From positions 115,904,615-115,968,614 of the forward strand of contig NC_068938.1 in NCBI RefSeq assembly GCF_016801865.2: DNA of 64,000 nt, read 5' to 3'. The notes beneath the pieces were generated by a model that worked only from the letters and a program-made list of their open reading frames with translations, ran no database searches and was not told the origin of the DNA. Made by a program: the position numbers and the translations under genes. Positions 31,019 through 43,269 of the stretch are shown in pieces (positions within the stretch are counted from its first letter, which is position 1; each line of letters starts with the position of its first letter). Source of the stretch: Culex pipiens pallens. Lineage: Eukaryota > Arthropoda > Insecta > Diptera > Culicidae.

Positions 31019-31610
31019 ATTTTGTGCAGCTCACAATGCTTCGCCCTGAGATGTTCAATAAAAACCGGAAAAACTCCGTGCATTTGTGTCACTTTTCATA
31101 TGAAAGAAGTTTCAATCTTGTTGTGCTTTCTGGACACACCCTGAAAATTGGTGTAAGTGCGACAACTGGCCAAAGGGATTTCAGGCTAGAACGTATTTGA
31201 CACAAGTACGAGCTCGACTACACAGAAAAAAAAGTTGAATTTTGGAATGTTGAAAATTTGGTAGGTTGAATATTACCTCTTTTTTGAGTAATATTACATA
31301 AAAATGTGTAAAAATGTGAACCTGATGAATATTCATCAAAAACTGATGAAAATTCATCATTTTCTGGGGTTAAATTAATCATTTTTTTTTCACACAAAAT
31401 CTGTCACCATTTCCTGATGAATATTACCATCATTTTTTTTTTCTGTGCGTAGACATTTGTAATTATAAATCGGGACTCCAGCAACCAAATTCAACCAAAC
31501 TTCAGGACAATGCACAGAATAGTCAACCAAACAAAACGTGTTTGTTATTGTTTACATTGCGTGCTCTCGTTTTCGTGCGACGTGCGACAAGATAGCACGA
31601 CAGCGTAGAG
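31019..31610. mobile_element. GTGCTATCTTGTC-family element carrying a nested MITE
   Basis: Matches 8400-8790 from TTTTGTGCAGCTCACAATGC to GTTTACATTGCGTGCTC, then ends CGACAAGATAGCACGAC. The match is interrupted by the MITE at 31221-31447. Confidence 0.72.
31221..31447. mobile_element. TA-target MITE, copy B (nested)
   Basis: Starts CACAGAAAAAAAAGTTG and ends TTTTTTCTGTG, 227 bases. It interrupts the host repeat between sequences that are adjacent in the uninterrupted copy near 8660-8675. Confidence 0.8.
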
Positions 31611-31619
31611 TTGACAAAA

Positions 31620-32095
31620 TACATGTCTTAGATTTAGAAGTTTTTCGAAGATAAATAATTGATTCAATCATTCCTTTCTGCGTTTTCACAATTTTTTTTT
31701 TTTTAAGAATACAGTATTTTTTATGTTTTTCGTCTGTTAGGACCGAACACACTAGTTATAATTTCCACAAGAAAAAAACATCATAGTAAATTTAAAACAA
31801 CTAAGAATGACTTTTCAGCAGGTTATCCAAATTCTGTATCAGAACAAATCGGTCAGGGCTGCTGAAAGTAAGGTAAATTTCGGGCACATGATTACACAAA
31901 TGTGAAACCTGCTACGTTCAGCAAATTGCCCACGAATAACAAATTGCATTTTTTGCACATACACCGACAAAAATCATGAACCGCGTCAAGTATTGATTGA
32001 TTATAAAAAACAAAAAAAACTACTTAGACAACTTCCAGATCGGAAAGGTGTTCCTCAAATACGTAGTTTATCAACATTTTAAAATCGCCAACATT
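31620..32095. other. AT-rich spacer, no feature seen
   Basis: No gene or repeat was recognised. Confidence 0.35.
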
Positions 32096-32099
32096 TTTT

Positions 32100-32400
32100 A
32101 TCGACCGGTTCGATTGGCGCGTGCCACACGTCGCGATCGCTTGCTGTGGGAAAAAATCTGCACCGAAGGCACGTGCCGTCTACTAAAGACCACTTTTTGC
32201 GAGCATGCACGATTAAGGTAACATAAAAAAGCTGACTCCAAACACCACATACTACCACCGCGGACATAAAGCAGTGCTGGGTCGATCAGGTGCCAACCGC
32301 GGCGACAACTCAGCTGGTCTCTCTAATCGCGACTATCGCAAAACTTCCGACGACGACGGCCGCGCAAAACTTGTGTGGGCATGATCAAATGGGATACAAT
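32100..32400. promoter_or_regulatory. CpG-rich island, possible promoter or first exon
   Basis: GC-rich and repeat-free with many CpGs (GTCGCGATCGC, CGACGACGACGGCCGCG) in an AT-rich desert. It could be a distal promoter or 5' exon, for example of Dat, whose first exon was not found. No coding exon could be joined. Confidence 0.25.
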
Positions 32401-32544
32401 TAGTGTAACGACACGATTAACATTTATCGCGTTTCGGTATCGATACGATATGTATCAAATTGAATGTGACTATATTAAAATTTATGACAGCAACATTTAT
32501 TAACTTTCACTAGGCCGGATTGTGGGACGAGTGAGCACACAAAG

Positions 32545-33480
32545 TACTAAGGGGAAAAGCATGTTAGAGGCAACCGCTCTATTTGAGGAAACGCTCATTT
32601 TCGCTCGTTCATTACAATGAGCGGCTCTTTTGAACGTCTCTTTCGCTCTTTCTCAAATTGAAAGATTGTTAAAAAATACTAAAAACGAGCAAATTTGTTT
32701 GCAAATCATAGATCTTGTCTGTCTTTATGGCATGATATCTACTCGAACCTGTACGTTGGAATGCATGGGTTGGGAGAGCACCCAAACTTAAATTAAGTAT
32801 TTTGGAGAAATTTGGTATTATTTTTTAAGAAATAGCGTTTATTTCTGGTTAATTTATACAAATGTTGATATCTCATTTTATGAAAATATTCTTCGAGCTC
32901 TTTTTTGCATTGTAATTTAATCAAAATAACATATAAAAAAATCTCATGGGCGATTTAGTAGTTTTTTGGTAAAATTATCCAAGTTAAGCATGATGAAATG
33001 CAAATGATCAGTTGTGCGATGCCAAGTTTTTATATGCAGTCGACTCTATGGCTATCCATTTTCTCGATATCGATATTGCTCCTGCTGTCATTATTTTTTT
33101 TCAGTACCTTCAAGTAGCATGCTTTGATTTTTCGTTCTATAATTTATTACCTCCCGCTCTCAACGGTCCCTTCAATATCGACAACGGAAGATTCCACTGT
33201 ATTTTGTTAAGAAAAACACTCAGCTTTACTTTTGGAATAATTTCAACGAAAACCAGAAAACTAAAAATATGGCTTTGAAAACAGTTAATTTATTATTAGC
33301 AATGTGTATTAGCAATTGAAATTACATTTTCAATCCTAAAAAAAGTAGTTGTACAATTTGTTGAAAATTATATTTTTAAACTTAATTGACCTAAAATAAA
33401 CATCTTTTAATTTTGGAACGGCTCTTGCAAAAGACCGGAGTTTAAAAAAGAACCGGCTCTTTTGAGCGGCTCTCCCTTTT
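32545..33480. repeat. Possible hAT-like element remnant (GAGCGGCTCT ends)
   Basis: GAGCGGCTCTTTTGAACG near 32620 and AACGGCTCTTGCAAAAG ... TTGAGCGGCTCTCCC near 33417-33476 repeat similar motifs at both sides of an AT-rich interior. No transposase. Boundaries and family are uncertain. Confidence 0.35.
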
Positions 33481-33779
33481 TATGCCCAACTCTTGTCGAT
33501 TCCGTTTGAATTCATTACCATGCTTTTCATGTAATCTCTAGAATTTTTTATCAAGCAACTGCAAATTATGGAAAATTAGGTGTTTTTTAAAGAATTTAAA
33601 AAATCAATGATAAAGTTGTCTTTTGCTTGATATCAGCAAAAAACAATGTATACTTTCTTCCTTACATTTTACTAAGGCATGAAGTTTGAATAAGAACAAA
33701 ATAAATGCAAAAAAAAATCAAAAAGTAATCGTTGAACATGAAGGATGCAAACCCAGCTTTTATATAACACACTGCAAAT

Positions 33780-34118
33780 CATTCAAAAAATCAAATTATT
33801 CGCTCTACAGCATTGCCTTGGCGTTCTCGATTGTGAGATTCCTACTCGAAACTAAGTGTCCAATAACTTGAGCTTGTTGAGGCAATTACAAACCTCTTTT
33901 TACACCTAAGCTCCCATCCATCTCGGGATTCAAACTGACGACCTTTGTCCAACTGACTCCTACACCTGGATTGAGATAACGACCTAACCCTTTAGGTTAG
34001 ACCGGGGCCAACATTTACTTCCCCGTCCGACGGGGAGAACTTCTGGGATCGAACCCAGGCCGACTGGGTGAGAGGCAACCACGCTTACCCCTACAGTGTA
34101 GGCTACACCATGTGTCCC
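33780..34118 (-). mobile_element. Feilai-type SINE, copy 2 (internal deletion)
   Basis: Reverse orientation: the tail AAATTATTCGCTCTACAGC lies at the left and the tRNA-like head with GGTTGCCTCTCACCCAG lies at the right. The part from the second tRNA-like unit to the body has lost about 40 bases compared with the 38.0-kb copy, and a second gap follows GACGGGGA. Confidence 0.85.
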
Positions 34119-34244
34119 GGCTGCAAATCTTTCAATCTTTCAATGAAACGGAATTTATAAATTTTGGACAGCTGAGATTTTCGCTGCCGGCACTCAAGGA
34201 TGGTCTAATGCACCTTGAGAAAATTTAATTTGCCGATGCAGGTA

Positions 34245-34427
34245 CACGGAGAAAAAAGAGTTCCCAAAATCGTGAACAAGCGTTCATGAAAATGAGAACC
34301 ACGAACAAAGTGTTCAAATTTCATGGTACGTTTTTCAAAATCGTACCATGGGATTTGAACACTCTGTTCTAGGTTCTCGTTTCCATGAACGCTTGTTCAC
34401 GATTTTGGGAACTCTTTTTTCTCCGTG
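34245..34427. mobile_element. 183-bp near-perfect hairpin MITE
   Basis: CACGGAGAAAAAAGAG at the left and its inverse at the right, flanked by TA (34243-34244, 34428-34429). The arms are about 85 bases with few mismatches and only about 10 bases of loop. Confidence 0.88.
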
Positions 34428-34439
34428 TAATATCTATTG

Positions 34440-37195
34440 TAATGAGAAATTTCCTTGACGAACACTTAAATGCGTTGTTCGCGAACAATTTGATTTAACA
34501 TAAGAGCTCAAATTTCTTTCTATTATAGGTAATGCAAACAATTACTCATAACATTTCATTGAAACGGTCATCTCAACAATTGTCTCAAAGATATCCACTC
34601 CACACCTATAAAAATTACAAGCAGAAACGATTGAGAACTCCCAGGTGAATATCGTGGCACAAGATCGAACACATTATTCAAATGATTAGACCCGTTTGAA
34701 CTCTGACCTACGCCATATTTCTATCAGCCCTGCAAACGCCTGCAGTCGATTCGATATCGATGCACTTTGCCTTAATCGTCCGTGAAAACAATCACGTTTT
34801 TCTTGTAGCAACGTGAACGTACACTTTTCGACCGTTTCCGTTTATCTAACGTTTAATGCCAACCACCTCCCAGTGTGGTTCAGCGCTTGGCAATTGAAAC
34901 CGTTTGAACACGCAAACGAGTCCTCCGATTAATCAAATGCACCCCACCTGATCTCTCGCCCAAGTTCCGGTTGAAAATCAATGGGCCAAACCTTCCATAA
35001 ATTGTCCACCCTACCCAGCTGCCCACGAGATAAGCCTCGGGCTTGCTGACCACTGTACTACATTGAATCAAAATAAATTATTATAGACCTGAAAGCTCTC
35101 GATACTGCGCTCCTGAGGGCAGGCATTTTGTTCTCGCTGAAACACTGTTAAAAATGTGTAATCAGAATGTTAATTTGTTTGATAATCGCCAATTTCCACG
35201 CTTGTAACAAGTGCCGCGAGGCGATTCTTTCGACCGGCTTAGAACAAAATATGCAACGGTCCCAAGTAGAGCAAGCAGATAAATTTTCCGTTTGTTGCAT
35301 ATTCAGCATCCACGATCTTGTTCACGTTTATGTTCCACGCAAGTGGAAGTCAAGTTCATTGCAACGTGGTGACATGTTCTTTATCCAGTCTCCTTTTTTA
35401 TTTAATTGGAGCGATAAATTCGTCCCTTCACAATTACCTGAGAGAAAAACGTTAGCTGAACGCGGAACTGATATTGTGCGACCATGCGACACCTGTCAAT
35501 AGTCCCTCAGATGTCACCGGCGATGTTTTGCCAGCTTCGGAACATTAGTACTACCCACATGATCAAACATCAGCAGTAGCACGCCAGTTCTGGACGACAG
35601 CTGCAAGGTTTGCCGCGGTCCAGACAGGCTGTGAACAAATTGGGAACGCTAATAAAATGAACGTGCTCCTGCCTTTCAAATGTCATTAAACTGCTAGATT
35701 GTGTCATGTATCATGTTTAGCTTGTTCCAGTAGACAACGAACGCATTTTTTTGTTCGAACTTTTGTTGTACTTTGTTCTCTGCGATTATCGAAATACATT
35801 AACGCCTCTTATTTCTGGTTTTCCATCAGCTGCTTAAGTTAGAACTAACTTTATCTTATACAAATGTTACTCACTCTATCCTTATTTGAATGTATGCAAC
35901 AAAAAAACTATCTTGATTTATCCAGCTCCTCAATCCATGAATTTGAGACGCATGAAGCAAAACTCTATCCTTTGTCTTCATTGATGATCTGAATAATGCC
36001 CGAGACGATTTATAAATCTGTTAGATGCTAAAATTGCTTGCTCTACACCTTCGATTTTTCTTGTAGAATGCGTAACGCTTACATCAGTCAATTCAGCAAT
36101 AAGTTTATCGAGAAAGGTTTATGGCAATAACAGCAATGATTATCACTCCTAAAAAAGGATCACGAAAAACTAGGTTGTTTTCATAAAAAAAAACCCTACT
36201 AGACCCATTGTCACCCGATTTGACGGTACTAACTAGACCTACCAGAAATAGTCCAAGGAAAATTTTCTTCCAAGAGAAGTTTCTAGTGCGCTTTATATCT
36301 AATCCAATGGAATACAATTGAATTTACTCGTATAATGTAATTCTGCTCGATTATGCTGTGCTGCAGAAGTTTTCTCGTTTAACACGAAGAGCAAAGTCAA
36401 GTTAGTGTGCACAGTTGTGGTTCTGTCACAAAACATTGGCCTAGCAGAACGGTGCACCTGTAGAACAAAGATGTGTTTTCTTTCTCAGAATAGCAAAATC
36501 TAACAATCTAAATTAGTCAAAGCAAGCATCAAATGAATAATAGACTGAGTGCTTTGAACGAGACATGTGACTTCTAAGTAAATTTGTTCTTTTCATGTTG
36601 AGTGAACTTAGAACAAACAAATCGATACAGGATCATTACCGTAGAAAGCTTCAAACCATATGCGACCAACAACTATCAGTACCCCCAGGTCAACCGGGAA
36701 ACGCTCTAACTGAATTTGCTTGCATGGGAAACAATTTAATTCTCGACAATGATTGTCCCCTCTAACCAGGCTGTGTTTGTTCAAAAAGGGGGGCGGGGGG
36801 ATCGGACCCGGTTCCGGATTGAATTGCATCTCTCTGTGCATTAGCCATGGGCTGATGAAGGGTATAGATTGTAATTCTAGCATAGAAAAACACATTTTTT
36901 GCCAATTTCCATGGGTCATTTAAATTGCTTTCTTGAACATTAAATATCTCATATTTGAATGGGTTTCAAAATTACGTCCTGTTACCGTATTTAGTTGCTA
37001 GTTCCATTTGATGTACACTCTGTAGGACATTTGATAGTCGAGTGAGTCGTGTCGTCGGTCGTGCATCGAGATTGTTTAGAATTCCCCTTTTCACCGAACC
37101 GGACCGTTCCCGTGCAGATCCGAGAACTGCCTACTAACAAGATGGAACCAACCAGAGTATATTATAAAGAAGGGGAGGGTGGGGAAACTTGGTCC
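34440..37195. other. Mostly unique sequence, no gene recognised
   Basis: The frames at 35167-35502 and 36608-36919 lack codon bias or recognisable motifs. Modest CpG-rich patches occur near 35.5-35.6 and 37.05-37.12 kb. No repeat copies were found. Confidence 0.3.
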
Positions 37196-37204
37196 TCTTT
37201 TTTA

Positions 37205-37375
37205 TATCTGGAGTTTTTTTTTTTTTTTTTTTAAGTTCCAATAAATCAAAATTTTAATTTTTGGTTTTTGAGTGTTTTTTAATACCCCTGACTCAAGGCG
37301 ATTTCAAAAACACCCAAAAAGCAAAAAACTGGAAATTTGGTTTATTGGACCTTTTCAAAAAAAACTCCTGGTATC
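37205..37375. repeat. Hairpin with T-run arms
   Basis: CTGGAGTTTTTT... with TCCAATAAATCAAA at the left is inverted at the right as TTTGGTTTATTGGA ... AAAAAAACTCCTGG. A T-run spans about 37211-37232. Confidence 0.55.
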
Positions 37376-37539
37376 ATTATAAGATATTTTTTATTTGGCC
37401 GCGCATTTTTTAATCTGTTTTGTGAACGCATTTATCTATTTGGATTAGCTTATTGATTCTTGAAAGTATTTCACATACAACCTGTTCAAACAAGTGCTAT
37501 ATGTTCGGTGAAAATCTCAATAATGCGCTCCAAAAAAAA

Positions 37540-38560
37540 ATTAAAAATCAATTTGACTTAAGAGCAATTCTCTACCAAAACCGGAATTGGATTTTATTTG
37601 TATTTTTTTATTTAGCTCAATCTTTGTTGGAGCCTTCCCTATGACAAAAAAAAACAAACAAACCCATACAATTCTCCATACACTTTTGGCAGCTGTCCAT
37701 ACAAAAATGGTACGTAAATATTCGAAAATCTGTAGCTTTTGAATAAATTTTCTAATCAATTTGGTGTCTTCGGCAAGGTTGTAGGTATTGTTAAGAAATA
37801 GCCAAAAAATATAAAAAAAATTGCCGATTTTTTAATCATTTTTTTTATATAGAAACTCATTTTGTCAAAATGCTTATTTTTTTTATTTTCGAGTTATTTT
37901 ACATGTTTTAGAGGACCAAAATCCGCAACTTTTAAGCCATCAAGAAGTATGGTCAAACATTCTTTTGCCGAGTTATGAATTTCAGAAAAAAATAATGAAT
38001 TTGTAAAAAATCTAAATTTCATACAAAATCAAATCAAATTATTCGCTCTACAGCATTGCTTTGGCGTTCTCGATTGCGAGATTCCTACTCGAAACTAAGT
38101 GTCCGAAGGCTTGATTATTGAGGCAATTGCAAACCTCTTTTTACACCTAAGCTTCCATCCACCCCGGGATTCAAACTGACCTACCAGTGACTCCACCGAG
38201 GCAGGACCCAGGGAGACGACTCCTACACCTGGACTGAGCTATAGACCTAACCCTTTAGGTTAGACCGGAGCCAACATTTACTTCCCCGTCCGACGGAAGG
38301 CGTGGTCAGACAAATCTCGTCTCGAAAAATGCCACCGGGACCGTCTGGGATCGAACCCAAGCCGACTGGGTGAGAGGCAACCACGCTTACCCCTACACCA
38401 CGATCCCGGACAATTTCATACATAGAATTTTTAATACCAAATTATTTAATGTAAAATTGAAAACAAAGTTGTTGCAAAGTTGGTCGAAATCGGCTGATTT
38501 CGTAGAGAATTGCTCTTCATCAAATCGTTGTCTACAATAAAAAAAAAATCTTAACGGTTT
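37540..38560. repeat. Copy of the 52.3-53.7 kb palindrome family, interrupted by a SINE
   Basis: ATACAAAAATGGTACGTAAA..., TGGTGTCTTCGGCAAGGTTG and GAGAATTGCTCT match parts of 52.3-52.55 kb. The copy is split by the Feilai-type SINE at 38026-38411. Confidence 0.55.
38026..38411 (-). mobile_element. Feilai-type SINE, copy 3 with target duplication
   Basis: The duplication AATTTCATACA is at 38015-38025 and 38412-38422. The element is full length: tail (AAATCAAATCAAATTATTCG) at the left, tRNA-like head with GGGATCGAACCCAAGCC and GTGAGAGGCAACCACG at the right. Confidence 0.92.
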
Positions 38561-38569
38561 TAGTGAATG

Positions 38570-40170
38570 TTAAACTATGGAACGCACTATTTAGACAATT
38601 GAACGTTTATTGAATTTATAAACTTTTTTTTTTCAATTTATTTTTATATTGTTACTTATTGTTTTATCAAAATGATGACGGTACACAGGTTAGATTTTAA
38701 GCCTACCCATTCTCCGCTAAATGATAGAGTGGAAGCGTTTGTTAGCAAATCACACACCCCCTAACTCGGTAAAACACTTTGCGCGAGCTCCGGCACTGTA
38801 TTAGTTGATAGTGCATTTAAATTTAAATTAATTAAGCGCAAAACAGATAAATAACAATGGGCCCAACTGATGTATTTATGGACAACGGCGATACCAGAAC
38901 ATGGAGTAGCGCACCAATCACGACAATCAATTCCTGGCTGGCTGGCCGGCCAGAGCCAAAGGGGAGTGTTGGCTTTTCGAACGAGGTGGCGTGAATTACG
39001 AAGAAGGTGACGTTTATACGTAATCGAACGGCCCCAGGGTCGGTGCGCGACACGTTCAAACTATTCCCGGTTGAGCAGCTGGATTCGACAAATTTAATTT
39101 ACTTCCTGCAATGACGTTCATGAACACCTGTTTGCGCAAACGTGTAGCTTAAAACGGCTCCGTGATTCATTTGACTTATCCCTGGCTTCCGTAAGAGTGG
39201 CTGGCAGTACAATGTCTGTTGCAGATTGGTACGCGAAGTGACAATTCTTGTATATGGAAGTAAAATTTATTTTTGAAGCTAAATAATTTTTAGATTATAT
39301 TACAACAAGGCAGGGAATGGTCAAGAAGATTATGAAATTAAAGTGTTTTCAAATAAAGGTTTTGCAGTCTTTTCAAAAAATGTTTATTTGTAGGAAGATT
39401 CTGATGAAATGTGAAATTTCACAGAGGACACCTATAATCCACGGGTTTTAAGCATTCCATGAAATCGTGAAAATTCAATAACAATCCAAATGAAGGCATT
39501 AGGCATTACCATGCTTATATTTGTACACAAATTTGTTATTCTTGGAACTAACTTATCGTTATCGGTTATTATCAACGTCGTCAGGCACACAGCGCGTTTG
39601 TTTTCACGGCTCTTTTCTACGGCATGCACTCAACTCTCTCAAGGGCTTCCATCAAAGTCGAACCATTTACCTCTTGAATACAACCGTCGCTGATAAGAAA
39701 ACACGGAGAGAAAATCACATTTATCACAGATAAACCGCACACCGTAAACACGGCACGAACGAACGAAATGCTCCATCTCTAGAAGGATCCAATCTCGATT
39801 CGGAAGAACCCCCCTTTCTCCCATCATCTCCCTTTAAAGCCAACATGTGTCCCATCTTCCAAGCACACCGGGATTATGTTTCCATGGCAAGTATCCTTGC
39901 TTCTTGTGCCGTGTTGCCGGCTGGCTGGATTGCTGGGAATATGCAAACATCGAATTATGCCAAACCACAAGCCTCCCCCCTACTCCAACTTGAGAGGTGC
40001 TTCCGAGCGCGGCGACGACGACGACGGAACGAGGATGACACTCGAAAATCCCACAAAATCCTCGAGACTTGATTCCGAAAAGTCGTTACTTGACATCGTT
40101 CGGGGCTTGCTTGCGGTAGCGCGTCGGAAAGTCAAACTCATTAAAAAAGCTCCAAAGTAATCTTTATCTC
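38570..40170. other. Repeat-poor island, possible regulatory region
   Basis: From about 38.69 kb the sequence is GC-richer, free of the repeat families and holds short palindromes such as CTGGCTGGCCGGCCAG (38937-38952). The frames near 39.4-40.2 kb include a GACGACGACGACG run and are not convincing genes. Confidence 0.3.
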
Positions 40171-40179
40171 CGTTGATGA

Positions 40180-41310
40180 TTAATCTGATGTTGGATGATT
40201 CTACTTAGTGGTATTTCGGATGATTTTCACTTTGGATGATGAATGACAACTTTTTGAACATTTTTGACAAAAAAATATACATAGATATGTTCATGCATTG
40301 ACTCTTTGGTCCCAAGACCTTCAAACCACATTTAAAGTTTTCATGCGACCTGTTTAAATATAAGGCTCTAGCCTTGAAACTTTAAACTGAACTATTTTTC
40401 TCTAAAAGCCCAATCAATTATCTTTCAATTGGGTTCAAGTCTGAATTCAGTTGAAATGGCGCGGAGCTATGATTTTTTGGAAAATGTGGTATTTGCGAAA
40501 GTCGATCATAATGCCAATTTTCGGACCACCCTGACACGGCGTAGGTCACCCTAAGAGCCAAACAAAAAAATACGGGTCTAATTATTTTGGCCAAGGAACC
40601 CCCAGTCCAATTTTAAGCCCGAACGGACCACTGTTTTCGTGGCGAATTTCTGTTTATAAAGTCATCCTTCTTGACTTTTGAAAGGTTTATCAAGGTCAAG
40701 GTTTAATTTTGAATATTCTCCACGAGCAAATCTATCAGTGTAGCTATCAATGCTACATACTTTGAAATTTTATATTTTTTCCTTGAATCTCAAAAAAAAA
40801 TTATGGCATTAATGTTAAGAGCCAAACGAAAATTATAGGCATGTTTCCAAGTTTTTGAATAATGAGTCTTTTATAACCCATCAGGCCTGAAAGGGTTAAA
40901 CAATACTTATTTGTTATCCTCTGATTCAGTGTCAAGTTCAAGGTCAATAATTATAGAACGCGTCTTTTTATGTTACCTTGACAATGTACAAAAAAGTTTT
41001 TTAAGTGATGACCCATTTTCGAATTTTTAACCCCTCAAAATCAATCGTGTGATTTTGAATAAAAAATCAGAAAGTTCAGCTAATTTTGCATAAGAATAAC
41101 CCTTTGTACGATTGTTGTGGCTCGTGCACTGCTTGTATGTAACCAGATACTGCATTTCATCACAAAAATATTTTTTCAAATGTCATATTCTAGCAAAAAA
41201 AAATTGGTCAAAATCATCACTTTATCAAAAATTATTTTTTGTAAAATTCTGATAACTCGTGAAGAATAAATTCAAACCCCTGTATAAACATCTTTTTTTT
41301 TTTGTTTTGT
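40180..41310. other. AT-rich region, weak repeats
   Basis: No gene was seen. The 3' part (about 41.2-41.31 kb) leads into the foldback-family arm interrupted at 41319. Confidence 0.35.
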
Positions 41311-41318
41311 CTGCTCTA

Positions 41319-41749
41319 CTGCCGTTCTACGCATAATTGTCCCATGTCATTTTTGGACGATTTTGACTTTTTGACATTTTTAGATTAGTTTGTGCTATAT
41401 TTTAAGAAAAACACATAAAATCTTATACTTTGTTCGGAAACTCATTAAAAACAACACCAAGTCTGTTTGTCCCATCGTTACACTTCTACGCATAATTGTC
41501 CCACCAAGTATTTTCATTCACGGAATCATTAGTTTAACGAAGCATTATGTCGTGTTTTCGTATTGTATAGCAAGAGGATCATAAATAAGAGTGATATATT
41601 ACTAACTGGGGCGATTAGGGACACATAGGGTGGATAGGAACTCACGGGACAATTATGCGTAGAAACACAGAAATCGGTCGAAAAATGTCAACTGCGTTTT
41701 TCTCAGTTGCACTTTTTTGAACATGAGACAGTTATGCGTTGAACGGCAG
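41319..41749. mobile_element. 431-bp MITE with TCTA target duplication (nested)
   Basis: CTGCCGTTCTACGCATAATT at the left and its near-inverse at the right; TCTA at 41315-41318 and 41750-41753. The motif (T/A)CGCATAATTGTCCCA occurs twice forward and twice reversed inside. It is inserted in a foldback-family arm. Confidence 0.85.
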
Positions 41750-41754
41750 TCTAC

Positions 41755-42190
41755 TGAGTAGAATATTTTTAAACTCTAAAAAATTTCACTGCAAAGTTAC
41801 AAAAAACACGTAATCATAAAATTGCAAGTCTCACGATTTTTAAGAGTTGCGTCACGGAAAATGGCAGCGATTTTAAAACTTTTTTTTTTATAAAAAAAAA
41901 ACGTTTTTTTTTCGGAATTTTGAGTACGCCATCAAATCGGGCGTAAAATTTTACAAAAAAGTCCCTTTGACACCAAATTTCTATCCCTTCACGGTTTCAA
42001 GCTACAAAACACTGAAAAACGTGTCTGAGTAAAAGTCCAGAAAAATGAAAGAGGTCGTACCGCCCCACTGCCACGAGATATCGAAAAAATGACAACGGAT
42101 TCGTGATCGGGGGCCAAAAGTACCCCTTGGAGCAAAGTTTCACGAAAATCGAAGAGGGGTCGGGCAACTGCTGTGTGAGTTGGCATTCTT
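41755..42190. repeat. Arm of the 1.28-kb foldback family
   Basis: GAGTAGAATATTTTTAAACT through GTCCCTTTGACACCAAATTT and GAAGAGGGGTCGGG to GTGTGAGTTGGC matches 55590-56085. The other arm is absent here. Confidence 0.75.
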
Positions 42191-42227
42191 CATATAAAAC
42201 ATCAAAAGGCATTTGTTCTTCAAAAAT

Positions 42228-42307
42228 ATATCTAGAGTTTTTTTTTTAAAGGTCCTAAGACATATAAAACACAATAGCTTATAGGACCTTTTAAAAAATC
42301 TCTAGAC
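42228..42307. mobile_element. Hairpin MITE, copy 2
   Basis: TATCTAGAGTTTTTT and AAAAAATCTCTAGACAT are inverted, with inner AAAGGTCCTAAG and ATAGGACCTTTT. Confidence 0.68.
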
Positions 42308-42409
42308 ATGATCACATCGGCATCGTAATAACGACATACTTGAAAAAAGCAGACGTTCCTGGCACGATCCACCAGCGAAAAACACTTTAAATCTCAGATG
42401 TTCACACGA

Positions 42410-43030
42410 CTTGCTCAACATTGCTTCTTTTTCTTCTGCAGTTGCTGATGATGACGACGCTGCTGCTGAAGGGGGTGGCAAAAGGACGAGTAAAAACGGA
42501 ATAATAAAATAAGCCGGCAGGATGTTACTTCCGTTTTACTCCATTCAATCCACTCTCCCTCCCCATTCAGTTCCCCATACTCCTCCCCCACGAGCTTGAG
42601 TAACGACAACTTTGCCACTGCTGCTGCTGCTGCTGCTGGTTTGTGCCATACAAGTGGATTGTCCGTTGGGGGGATGGGCAATGCTGGTCTGTATGTTTCG
42701 CAAACGACACCGAGTTGCTGATTGTTGGGGATTACTGAATGGTGGGGAAAGATGGGGGAGGGCCTGTTCCGAATGCCGAGCATGTACGACGACGAGCTAC
42801 AAACATTTGTCGTTATTCGGAGGAGATATAAAGACTCGACAAATCACTTTCGCGTCAGCACAAAACGGTCTGTTTATGTTGCAGATTTTCCTAATGATGG
42901 CACATTGAACAGGGATGAAAGGCACCCGGGAAATACGATTGGATTTGGATGCTCAAGTCAGGAACTCTTTTCACCACCAGTTGGGCATTCCATTCATTTG
43001 AATGAATGTGGGCTTGAGAGATAAGACTAT
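42410..43030. other. GC-richer island with a CTG run
   Basis: (CTG)n at about 42617-42640 and pyrimidine-rich strings. Long frames on both strands are explained by the low-complexity composition. No domain was recognised. Confidence 0.3.
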
Positions 43031-43109
43031 TTCCGATACTTTGAAAGAGTTTCAGCAATTGAAATACATTCTGTTGCCACCTTATTTATTTTTAATAAAT
43101 TATAATTAA

Positions 43110-43266
43110 TAAGAATAAAGTTTACCTAAAAAATGTGTAAAAATGTAAAGCTTATTAAAATTCAACAGAAACTCATGAAAATTTAACAGTTCATAATGCA
43201 ATATTAAACATTTTTTGGTACAAAATCTTTCACCATTCCCTGATGATCGTCACTTTTTCTGTGCAC
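43110..43266. mobile_element. TA-target MITE, copy C (truncated, diverged)
   Basis: AAAAATGTGTAAAAATGT and CACCATTCCCTGATGA through CACTTTTTCTGTGCA correspond to the right two-thirds of copies A and B. Confidence 0.6.
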
Positions 43267-43269
43267 TAA

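Noticed and set aside
35167..35502. 111-aa plus-strand protein
   Set aside because: No motif, no splice or polyadenylation support, and no codon-use contrast with the flanks.
42415..42783. 122-aa minus-strand gene with polyalanine
   Set aside because: The frame is produced by a CTG repeat and pyrimidine-rich strings; no domain, start context or splice support.
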